This document shows positions 19,268-28,700 of a DNA stretch of 64,000 bases, piece after piece. Position 1 is the first letter of the stretch, and every line of letters starts with the position of its first letter. The notes under the pieces are model-generated. The model saw only the letters and a program-made list of their open reading frames with translations. It was not told the origin of the DNA and did not search any database. The position numbers and the translations under genes were made by a program. The DNA is from Chalara sp. BL73. Lineage: Eukaryota > Ascomycota > Leotiomycetes > Helotiales. The stretch spans positions 124,001 to 188,000 of the forward strand of contig CAKJVC010000061.1 in the NCBI GenBank assembly GCA_918026815.1, given 5' to 3'.

Positions 19268-21175
19268 ATGAGCATAATGGCAGCAGGTGCGCTTCGATCG
19301 TCTCTGTTACAGCCCCTTCCAAAGGCTTCGTCTTTCTCATCGATAGCCGATATGAGAATCAATGAGTCCCAAAAACTTCGAGTCTTGGTGGCGTCAAATG
19401 GGCCAAAGGATGTATCGCAAGCTCTCGCTTTGGTAGTACGGTTATCAAAGAATCCCAAAATCGAAACACGCGCGATTATCGACGAGGAAGCATATCCCGC
19501 GCATCGTCTATCACAAGAGACTCTTACGTTACAGAATAAGGTGTTCAGAGCATGTCGAGCAAGTGACGAAGCACAAAAGGGAATCGAGAGGCAACAAATT
19601 GAGTTCTACAGACAGCAAGCATATGAGCTATGCGACTGGGCAGATATATTGATACTTGCACCCATTGATGCTGACACATTCGCAAAAATGTTACACGGCA
19701 TAACCGATTGTGTGCTGTTGGAAATTCTACGGGGCTGGGATGTATCGAAGAAAATATTATTGGTGCCAGGAATGTCGACTTTGATGTGGGAGAATCCGAT
19801 GACAAAGAAACAATTGAACAAAATACGGAGAAAATGGCAATGGGTCAGGGTGATGCAGCCGATTTTGTGGCATTATGAAGAAAAGAACTCCTCGAGATCC
19901 GTCACTGGCTGGGATGGCTTCAGCGAGTTAGTGGACGTTGTCAAAAATCAGGCGGAGCTAATGACCATTGGACACGATGTTGATGTCGCAGCATCAAATG
20001 CGGCACTTGTGGCACGGCGGAGTATGAAGACAAATGTGCTTCTTCCTCCTGAAGTCTGGACTCTCATATTCGGTTATGTTGGGGACTGGGAAGTCGCAGA
20101 AGCATTGAATGTCTATACCAATCTACCAAAACCTCAGGAATGGAACAGCCAATCGGATGGGCCCTTGAACGAGTTAAACAGATACATGCGGTCCTTGGAA
20201 TGGACCATACTAACTTCACCGATTCCTAAAATCATTGAGCAACTGAAAAGAGCTCCAGAAGGCATCCGGTATCTCTCAAGCCTATGTGTGAAACTCATTA
20301 TTAAGTTTTGTCTCACAGGCATCCTTACCTATTTAGAAACAAATCTCAAAGACGTATTCTGGGCTTCCTTTGGCCAGAAACTGCTTCCCACGAAAGCTTC
20401 GGCAGTATATGGTCGGACGGAAATATTAGAATGGTGGCGTACGTCTCCAACATTTCTCTCGAAGGACTATACCGCTGAAGCTATTGATGGTGCATCTAAG
20501 TCGGGGTTCGTACATGTATTAGATTGGTGGTTGAAGTCGGGCCTTCCTCTGAAATATACTCAATCGGCGCTAGAGCAGGCATCATCGAAAGGCCATCTGG
20601 CAGTACTTGAATGGTGGAAGCAAGCAAGTAGGCACCAGGGTGGCTATTATGTTGAGACAGACCCCCGGCATTGGAGTGGTCTGCCAGCGCCGTCAGATTC
20701 ACAGACGTCATTATCGCCTGAAGCTCAACCTGCCCTTCGGCTGAAACCCGGCAAATCCTTGTTGGCAGCCGCGCAAAATAATCAACCGCTAGTAGTGCGC
20801 TGGTGGGACGACTCTGGCATTCCAATCTCGTACTCAGAGTCCGTAGCTAAAGTGGCATCCCAGCAAGGCCATGTGGCGGTGTTAGATGTTTGGCGAGAGC
20901 TAAAGGGCGACAAGATGGCTTTTGACAACCAAGTCTTGGTGCAGCCTACTAAAAACGGGCATGTTGCGGTCCTAGAGTGGTGGAAGAACTACAGTAATGG
21001 TATCGATGGGCGGCCGAGTGCCAAAGTAGAATACAAAACTTGCGATATCGAGGAAGCTCTAGAGGACAGCGTAGGCAATCAGAGTCAGGAAGATGCAGTT
21101 AAACGATGGTGGGCAAAGAATGGCCTGAATTTAGGGGTAGGAGTCAGCGAGTGGACTCAGGTCAAAGTATTATGA
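19268..21175 (+). CDS. Flavoprotein (PPCDC/Hal3-like) fused to F-box-like and ankyrin-like region
   Basis: Single exon, 635 aa from the first ATG. Residues about 35-190 match the flavoprotein fold of phosphopantothenoylcysteine decarboxylase and Hal3: RVLVASNGPKDVSQALALV, then DWADILILAPIDADTFAKM, GITDCVLLEILRGWDVSKK and the LVPGMSTLMWENPMTKKQL motif (compare PAMNTxMW in the family). Around residue 265, LLPPEVWTLIFGYVGDW looks like an F-box-type helix. The C-terminal 250 residues carry five degenerate repeats with a VLEWW core (ILEWW, VLDWW, VLEWW, VVRWW, VLEWW), which resemble ankyrin repeats. Classic PPCDC is a stand-alone trimeric enzyme of coenzyme A synthesis. Here the 'AN' of the canonical PLSANT is replaced by PIDADT and no catalytic His is obvious, so decarboxylase activity is doubtful. 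A regulatory, Hal3-like role is possible. Confidence 0.75.
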   Translation: MSIMAAGALRSSLLQPLPKASSFSSIADMRINESQKLRVLVASNGPKDVSQALALVVRLSKNPKIETRAIIDEEAYPAHRLSQETLTLQNKVFRACRASDEAQKGIERQQIEFYRQQAYELCDWADILILAPIDADTFAKMLHGITDCVLLEILRGWDVSKKILLVPGMSTLMWENPMTKKQLNKIRRKWQWVRVMQPILWHYEEKNSSRSVTGWDGFSELVDVVKNQAELMTIGHDVDVAASNAALVARRSMKTNVLLPPEVWTLIFGYVGDWEVAEALNVYTNLPKPQEWNSQSDGPLNELNRYMRSLEWTILTSPIPKIIEQLKRAPEGIRYLSSLCVKLIIKFCLTGILTYLETNLKDVFWASFGQKLLPTKASAVYGRTEILEWWRTSPTFLSKDYTAEAIDGASKSGFVHVLDWWLKSGLPLKYTQSALEQASSKGHLAVLEWWKQASRHQGGYYVETDPRHWSGLPAPSDSQTSLSPEAQPALRLKPGKSLLAAAQNNQPLVVRWWDDSGIPISYSESVAKVASQQGHVAVLDVWRELKGDKMAFDNQVLVQPTKNGHVAVLEWWKNYSNGIDGRPSAKVEYKTCDIEEALEDSVGNQSQEDAVKRWWAKNGLNLGVGVSEWTQVKVL

Positions 21176-21382
21176 GTTCCACTTACTATAGTATAGCTTA
21201 TTATAGTGTGAATGAAGTTCCAAAAGAAGCATCCAATGCAGAGGCTCAATACAATATGTACATGCGGTCTTTACACAATGTTGATTATTGATAGTCTGCA
21301 TCGAATTAAGCTGCTCTTTACTAGAGGATATTGCTAGCCCTTCTCGTTGGCATATAAGTATAACTATTTACATTCTAACTAC

Positions 21383-22915
21383 TCATGACTCTGCAACAGA
21401 TACACTCCCAAAAGAAGCAGAAGTCTGAAAGACTCTAACACCATCTGCTCCACTTGTAAACGTTGAGTCACTGACTGTAATCTTCGCAGAATTCAAATCA
21501 TCCACAAAGACGCTGATCTCAGAAGCTATTGCCGATACTCTGATTGAATACTGTTTATTCAAAGCAACAGTGAAGGCAACCTCCTTGAGGACCGCCCAGC
21601 TTCCGGAATCGGCCTTGCCTAGAACAATGCGACCACTAGGAGAGATGCCGGCATAGTAACCACTATAGGCATCTGTTCCACTACCCAGATTCGTCGCTCG
21701 GAAGACCAGACCGGCATCACCAGTCGCCCACGTCGCTTGTGTTATTGTGACTGTAGCATCAAAGATTAAGTCCGTGAAGTTCGTATCCAGCATCGCCTTG
21801 CCACCAGCAGAACTCTTAGCAGTCAGAAGCTTATTAGCAACGGACCAGTCTCCATGATAAGTTCTCCAGCCGACCATGTTACCGTCTGCGAAATTATCCT
21901 TCACCAGCATCTTCACAGAGGCAATCGTCCCGTCGTCGTTAAAATATAGTCGATCATATGCAAGCACGCGGTGATTCCCGTCCGTCTCGCTCAATGGTCG
22001 GCGATGGTAGAAGATGTACCAAATATCCGTATCAGGCACATGGATCACGCCGTTATGTCCGCTTCCCTTTGCAACCGCGCTGTTCTGCTGCAGGATCTTC
22101 GCAATACGCTCAAATGGGCCGAGGGGAGAATCAGCTATGGCGTAGGATACAGAGTAGTCAGGCCCCGTCCACCCACCTTCCGACCACATGAGGTAGTACT
22201 TCCCATTCCTCTTAAACATCTGCGAACCCTCAACATAGTTCTCTGGAGTGATCTCTTTGAACGTCTGCCCGTCATCAAATGTTCCGAGGGAGATCATATC
22301 TTCATTCAATTTCGCTACGTTGGCATGTGACCATCCGCCGTAATAGATATAAGCCTGTCCATCTACATCATCGATGAAGACATCTTGATCAATTGGCTGC
22401 GCGCCGTTGTGGAAATTACCAATCAACGGTTTGCCGATGGCATCGACATATGGCCCCTCTGGCTTATCCGCAACTGCAACGCCGATACCACCCAGAATAC
22501 CATTTGCAGGATCATCAACCTGGAGATCATTTGCCCCAAAGTAAAGGTAATATTTTCCATTCCTAGAGATAGGAGCTGGGGCCCACAATGCCCCTCGAAC
22601 CCACGAAACATTCGCTCTGGTTAGAACGTTTGGGTGCTTGGTCCAGTTGATGAGATCTGGGGAGGAGAAGGCATCTAGGTAGGTTTGCTCGCCGTACTCA
22701 TAGGACGCTGTGGGGTATACCCAATACAGACTATTGTATATTTCCGTATCTGGATCTGCGTACCAGCCATCCACGAATGGATTCCCAGCCTCAGATGTTG
22801 TAAGATCCGGTTTGGCGACCTGTCTAGGCGGGGGAGAAAGTGCAGAGGTACAGGTTATCATCATGACAGCCATGAGGCTAACAGATGTCACCATGTTATA
22901 TAGTCCTCCTGCCAT
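21383..22915 (-). CDS. Secreted glycoside hydrolase family 43-like enzyme, 510 aa
   Basis: Single exon, start at 22915; the upstream in-frame codon is GTG. Residues 1-26 are a signal peptide (MAGGLYNMVTSVSLMAVMM..CTSA). The catalytic five-bladed propeller runs from about residue 40 to 350. NPFVDGWYADPDTEIYN carries the Asp base, GAQPIDQDVFIDDVDGQAY the second Asp, and VEGSQMFKRNGKYYLMWSEGG the likely Glu acid. These are GH43 hallmarks. The C-terminal ~180 residues (VKDNFADGNMVGWRTYHGDW onward, ending GVRVFQTSASFGSVSV) resemble a beta-sandwich laminin-G/DUF1080-like lectin module often attached to GH43. GH43 enzymes release arabinose or xylose from hemicellulose or pectin side chains; exact substrate not predictable here. 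Extracellular. Confidence 0.88.
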   Translation of the reverse strand: MAGGLYNMVTSVSLMAVMMITCTSALSPPPRQVAKPDLTTSEAGNPFVDGWYADPDTEIYNSLYWVYPTASYEYGEQTYLDAFSSPDLINWTKHPNVLTRANVSWVRGALWAPAPISRNGKYYLYFGANDLQVDDPANGILGGIGVAVADKPEGPYVDAIGKPLIGNFHNGAQPIDQDVFIDDVDGQAYIYYGGWSHANVAKLNEDMISLGTFDDGQTFKEITPENYVEGSQMFKRNGKYYLMWSEGGWTGPDYSVSYAIADSPLGPFERIAKILQQNSAVAKGSGHNGVIHVPDTDIWYIFYHRRPLSETDGNHRVLAYDRLYFNDDGTIASVKMLVKDNFADGNMVGWRTYHGDWSVANKLLTAKSSAGGKAMLDTNFTDLIFDATVTITQATWATGDAGLVFRATNLGSGTDAYSGYYAGISPSGRIVLGKADSGSWAVLKEVAFTVALNKQYSIRVSAIASEISVFVDDLNSAKITVSDSTFTSGADGVRVFQTSASFGSVSVAES

Positions 22916-23773
22916 ATTGCCGGATTTCGTTATTTCAGTAAAGACCGTCTGAATACTAGCCCGAGTTGTTTCCTGTAAAGCCAGCACACCAACGCATCCA
23001 TTTGGGAATCAGATGAAAGGAACATATTGGAGAAAGGCGGCTGTGATAACTTTTGTACGATCGCCCTTTACCGGGTTTAGAGAGAACGTTACCTCTGTAA
23101 ATTGTAGATCCATGGCAGGTAAAATCCTACGGGTGGACCGCGGTCTGACCATCCTTGGGCTTTACGTACCGTGATGGTGCCATAGCCCATGACGTTAGGA
23201 GCATCGCTCTACGCTGAAACGTTCGCGCACAAACTGCTGCACGTGTTGAAATTACGTTGGTGCGGACGTTTAAAATGTTTCCTTGTTGATCGACTATTTT
23301 AGGGATGTGCTCCAGCCATTTAGGTGGAGGATGTCCGACTTCAACTTCGAGGTCACATGACAGCAATGACTCCCACAAATCTTTGTGAGCCATTTCTATT
23401 CTGTTTTATATCTGTATGTATCGATAATTAAGTAGTGAAGAGACAAACTGGCTAATATTCTAGAGAAATGAAGGCTGAAATATCAAGATAATGGAGAAGA
23501 AAAAACGTCATATAGCACTCTCAAAAATATCACTCTTGAGCGCCTTTCGGTTAATATTTGAACTGTAGTGTGAAATGGTAGTTATTTCTGATTAAATTCT
23601 TGCCCTTTTCGATGTGTTGTGGTGATATCCGTGTTTTGTGTCCTTCATGTGCAGACTCTATATTGAGAATATTTCATAACCTGAGTTGAGAAAAGCTTCC
23701 ATCATTGATTTGCAGAAGTAGATTGAGAGTGACAACTTAAATACCTGCCAGTCCACTGATCTTGAATTATGTA
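22916..23773. other. Intergenic region between GH43 gene and GPI-anchored protein gene
   Basis: No supported gene. A short open frame of 88 codons on the minus strand (23127-23393) starts with ATG but resembles nothing I know. It is left unannotated. The promoter of GH43 should lie at 22916-23100. Confidence 0.45.
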
Positions 23774-25251
23774 TTAAATCATTATGTAAAGAAGCCCAAT
23801 CATTACAAGCATGGCTTGGACATTGGCATTAAGCTTGTGGGTTCCACCAGTCGTCATGCTCGAGTTTACTGTACTTGTCCCAGAAGCGCCGGTACCACCA
23901 ACAGATGTGGTAGTCACAGGCATTGATATCACCTGTATGTTAGAAGAGCTTCCAGTGGCTGTTGACCCATCTGTGACAACACCAGCTCTAGCAAAAGCAA
24001 TTCCGTCTATTCTCACAGATTCGCCGGGGACTAAACGTGCGTCATCAAGTCATCTTCATTTGCCGGTAAGAAAGTGACAAAATCTGGAATAAACTTACGA
24101 GTTTGGGTAACGGCTCGCTTCTCGACGTCTCCCCCGGCGATAGCAGTGTAACAAAATAGATTTTTAACCAACGGGGTAGTTGCCCACCCATTTGGACAGC
24201 AGACACTATATGATCCAGACACCGAAAACGTAGTATCGCCACTCACATGACATACACCTTGTGCATTACCATTCAACGCATTACCTGCGCTCACGCCAGT
24301 CGAGCAAGCCACGAGAGAAATAACGGTTGTGACACCACCAGAAAGGATTTTGGTCGTACTTGGCGTGACGGGATTCGTGCATTGCAGCGCTTGTGCGAAG
24401 ACACCTGAGGCGAGTGCTGTATTGGAACTGGTGGCAATACTAGATGTGATTTTTGGTGATGAGCTGGCAGCAGCGATAGAGTTGCTGGCGAACCACAAAG
24501 AGCTGATGGATGCTGGAGCTAAAGGGTAGATAGTCGTGAGATGTCCATTAGTAGTAACTGTACAAGGCGGCTGATAGCCAGTGTATCTGCTTCAAATTTA
24601 ACTCGTGCTTGACCATCTACCTAGGACTCCTTCTCACGTGTAATCTGGAATCGGAGGCAAACCACATCCATTCCAGCTGAAAGAACTTCCTTGAACAGTA
24701 GCCGATGGTGCTGGAGCAACAAAAGATGTCTGGGATGAGTCAATCCTCCAAATAGGGGTGGTGCTACACAATGTCAAATCAACATATATCTACCGTATAT
24801 TGCGCAGGCGGCTTCTCATCGCAAAGGAATATCCGAAATCCTAGGAACTACTTACTCAGACCATAAGATCGGATTAATTCCAATACTAAAAGAGTGTCTC
24901 CCAGCGCGAATGTTCAATGGAACATTATAAGTCCAAGACCCATTATTCGGCGCGCTGGCTGGCCATCATTATTAGCGTCTCTTCATCCTACCCCATCATC
25001 TGCTTTCTAAACGTAGGAGACTCACATAGAATATCATCCCTGGTATAAATGATATCCTGCTTTGGCGTGAGTTCAAAATAGCCATCCAGTGAGATATAAA
25101 TCGCTCCGCTTGCCTCGCCACCCGTCCATGTGATCGCGTATGGTTGCCCAGGTATGGGTGCAGGAGATGCGATGTCCATAGTAAACCTTAATGGTTGTTG
25201 CGCCATTACGGCTGCGACCTGCAATAGCCACCCTGCAAGCATAAAGAACAT
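23774..25251 (-). CDS. GPI-anchored Ser/Thr-rich cell-wall protein with Kre9/Knh1-type domain
   Basis: Five exons (25251..25026, 24958..24856, 24763..24638, 24586..24099, 24030..23774), 399 aa; each junction has GT..AG ends and keeps frame. The first 18 residues are a signal peptide (MFFMLAGWLLQVAAVMAQ). Residues about 22-110 match the Ser-Thr-rich GPI-anchored (Kre9/Knh1) domain: PAPIPGQPYAITWTGGEASG, then APNNGSWTYNVPLNIRAGRH and SFSIGINP, an Ig-like fold common in fungal wall proteins. The middle has scattered Cys (VCCPNGW) and the end is Ser/Thr/Gly-rich and then hydrophobic (ANVQAMLVMIGLLYIM), the pattern for GPI anchor addition. A secreted wall or surface protein is the likely role. Intron ends were assigned by hand. 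Confidence 0.82.
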
Positions 25252-25794
25252 GGTTAAATTTATATTGTAACCGCAACGATGGGTTTGAGTGAAGGTTGGG
25301 AGGGGAAAGATAGTGACATAGAGATCGGTGCTACGCCGCAATTATGCCTGTCCATCCAAACTACTATACAATACATCACTGGGTTTAGCTAAGCTTTTAG
25401 CCGAGGAATCCGAATACATAGCTGCCACCGACACTCACTGGACCTTTGAAAAGGCCTTCGGGCTTGTGAGAAAATATACCTAGATCTCATTGCGTGATCC
25501 GTGCCAATGATCCCGTAGAGGAGCCTTCTCTTTTTGATCTGAAAATGCTTCCTTGCGTAAAAGAGATCAGCAGTCGCATCTACAAGGTGAGTAATCACGG
25601 TATGATATGTTGAATAAATATATTTGGGGCATCACCCAAGTATCATTCAGTCATTCCTTATGCTCCAGCCAGACCATATACATTAAAACTCCCATGCAAT
25701 GCAGCCTGCCCCGACTCCGAGCTATTATACAAGATTTACCCCAACACCATGCTTATCCCACTATCTCGTTTGATCATAAAATTCACATTCCAAA
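25252..25794. other. Intergenic region
   Basis: About 0.5 kb, no gene recognised. It should contain the promoter of the GPI-anchored protein and the 3' end of the large scaffold gene. Confidence 0.5.
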
Positions 25795-28700
25795 CTATGT
25801 TTCTCGGCGCCACCATCTTCTTGGAGGCATATCCACCGTTAATCTCGTCTCGACTTCTGCATTTGCGTCCTTTTCCGGCGTAGGCGGAACGACATTGACT
25901 TGCACAGGGGATTTTTTGGCGACCGGTGGAGATAGAGGCAATTCACCCTTCAAAATACCTGCTCTCACCAAACACTCCCATACCTCATCACGGGTCTTCA
26001 AGATAATGCGGTCCACTTCTAGACCATCAAATGTCTTAAGACGCGCACATGCACTTAACATCATCATCTCGTAGACTCTTCTCAACATCTTGGTTCCCTT
26101 ATCCAGGCGTGATGAATATTCTTTATCTCTTTGCTCATCAGATCTAGCGAGCGCAAAAGGCTCATTATGGGCAATGTCATCAAATGTGGAAGCGTCGTGC
26201 TTTACTAGCTGCGTTTCTAAATGTGGTGGGTAGAATCCGATGTTGATAGGATTGTTTCTAAGGTCGAGAGATCTCAGTGTGGGAAACTCTTCAATAACGT
26301 CTACAGTCTTCCTCACTGTTGATAATCTATTGCCAGCTAGGTAAAGTTTCTTAAGGCGAACAATGCCAAAAAGAGACTCAATGCCCTTCAATGCATTATA
26401 ATTGAGGTTCAAGACTCGAGCGTTTGGAAACATTTGTCCAAACTCAATAGGTAACGATTCCAAGCCACAATTAGCGAGTTCTAAGTATTGCAGATTGAGA
26501 AAGTTGGCGCGAGGGTTGAAGTTCTCGAGAAGATTACCGGACAGAAATAGCTTGCGGACTTCGAATGCCTCGGAAAGAAAAGATGTGTTAAGAACAGCAT
26601 CACGCTGCTCCCGAACAGAAAGGCTATCAAGGTATTTCGTTCTAAGCAGACCGGCGATTTTACCAAGGCGATTGCGATCAAGATATAGAACTCGTAAGTT
26701 GGGCAATTGACTGACGTCAATGGATTGAAGAAAGTTCTCGCCCAACTTCAGATACTTCAGACTCTCAAGTTTCCGAGTTTGATCAATGCTGAACGTGGTG
26801 AGCTTATTATCTTCAAGGCTCAGCGTTGTTAAAGCACTTAGTTGATGGAGATTCTGGATATTAACTATTTGGTTGTCATTGAGATCAAGCGTCGACAATC
26901 GATGTAGTCTCGTTCCTTGAAAGTCAACGGAATCAATCAGATTTCCTCGCAAGCGTAAGCTCAGGAGTCCATCTAGATTCGTAATCCCAGCAAGGGTCTT
27001 GATTTTATTATTATCAGCCCGAAGGCCTCGCAAATGCACAAGGGCGCTAAATGCAGATAGACTTTCCAGATCATTGTTCGATACGTCTACATACTGCAAA
27101 TTGCTCAAGTGGCCCCATGCCGTCAGATCCGAAAGGTAGTTATGAGTGATGGAGAGATGTCGAACGCTCCGCGGAGCGCCATTGAGCTGGCTAATTTGGT
27201 TCTTCGAGACATTGAGTTCTTCCAATTTTTCGCAGAATTCATCGAGCTTATGTAAGCTAGACAATTTTTTGCTCTCCAAGTTCATTCGCTTCATCGACTC
27301 CCAATAAGGCTCAAAAGGCTCAACCTCTGTGATCTTTTCCACTAGTTGCTTAATCGCTAGGGAGAGAGTGCTCCTTGAATTAGTACCTGCGAGGTAGCGC
27401 TGCCCTCCAGCAACATAACTGACGTCCATTCCGAAAGGTGAGTCCTTTTGATTCATAGTGAAGTCTGACATTGGCGTCAACTCTAAGGTGCCAATTTCAT
27501 GTGATGGCTGAGGTGTACTGATCACCATGGTAGAAATCTTCCTAGATTGACCGGGCGTCGAGACAAGTACACTGATGCTACTATGATGCTCCTCATGCTG
27601 CTGGTCACCAAGCGTTTCCTCATCCCGTTCATCAATGCGCGAAATTGGACGTGTTGAGAAGGTATGACCACCTATGGATATACGACGAGGGGCACCTCGA
27701 AGCGAAGCGCGAGTTGACGAAGGAGTGTGGCTTCCCTTGCTACGTTCCTTACAAGCCAATACACTATCGTTACCAAATTCTCCGTCCGATTCATCTTCAT
27801 ATTGGCTATATTTACTGGCTGGATTTGCAGATTCACCGTCATCTCGATAAGGAGACATCGGAGGAGACATCTGCCTGATTGATGCAATCGGAGATGAAAA
27901 AGTTATTGTAACGTTCCGTCTGCGTTTTGGGCTTGCTGAGTTGATGCGATCCTCATTAATTGAGATTTCTCCTTCAACTTCTTCCGTGATCTGTGTTTTA
28001 GTAGATTTGCTGAGATGGATGGTTTGTCTAATCTTTGTAGTCTGTTGTACGCCTATTTGTGATCCAACGCCATCTTCTTCCATGGCTATCGTTCCCATGT
28101 CGGCGTCATCAGATTTGTGATTGATTCTTGTAGCCTCCAACGACGGAAAATCTTGCGCAGGGTTTTTGGATGCACGGCGTTCAGCCTTCTCTGTATATGG
28201 TTTAGGACGGGCGAAGATCTCGCTGGTGTGCCTTTCCATATTTCTCTCTATCTCCATCTGTTTCGCAGCAACTGCCTTAAGCCGCAATCGCTCTTGAGTC
28301 TCGTCAACCGATAAATCGGGGATATCCCCAAATGGGTCATCATCATCTGAAGGGAGAAAGTTCCGTTGTCCACCACTGCCACCGATGGTCTTGCTCTTGA
28401 ACCAGATATTCCGTTCTCGATCGAAGACCATTCCAGCTACTTGCTCAGGAATCAGATGAGATACAGTATGTGGTGCAATGACTCGGCGCGAGTCTGAGCC
28501 TCTTGAAGAGCCCGTAGGAACGGATCGAGTTGATTGATTAGAGGACGCAGTTGAACCACTAGAAGGGAATTCTTGGTTCTCATCACTATTCGGGATGCTA
28601 GAGCTCGAGTGCTTGCGCTTTCGCTGCATCTCGGAACTTTCAGTAATCCGGATGTTGGGCGGATCACTTTCCACGTTTTCATTAAGAAACCTCCCTGAGG

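Noticed and set aside
23127..23393. Small ATG-started minus-strand frame of 88 codons
   Set aside because: No recognisable family, no splice or promoter support, and composition like non-coding sequence.
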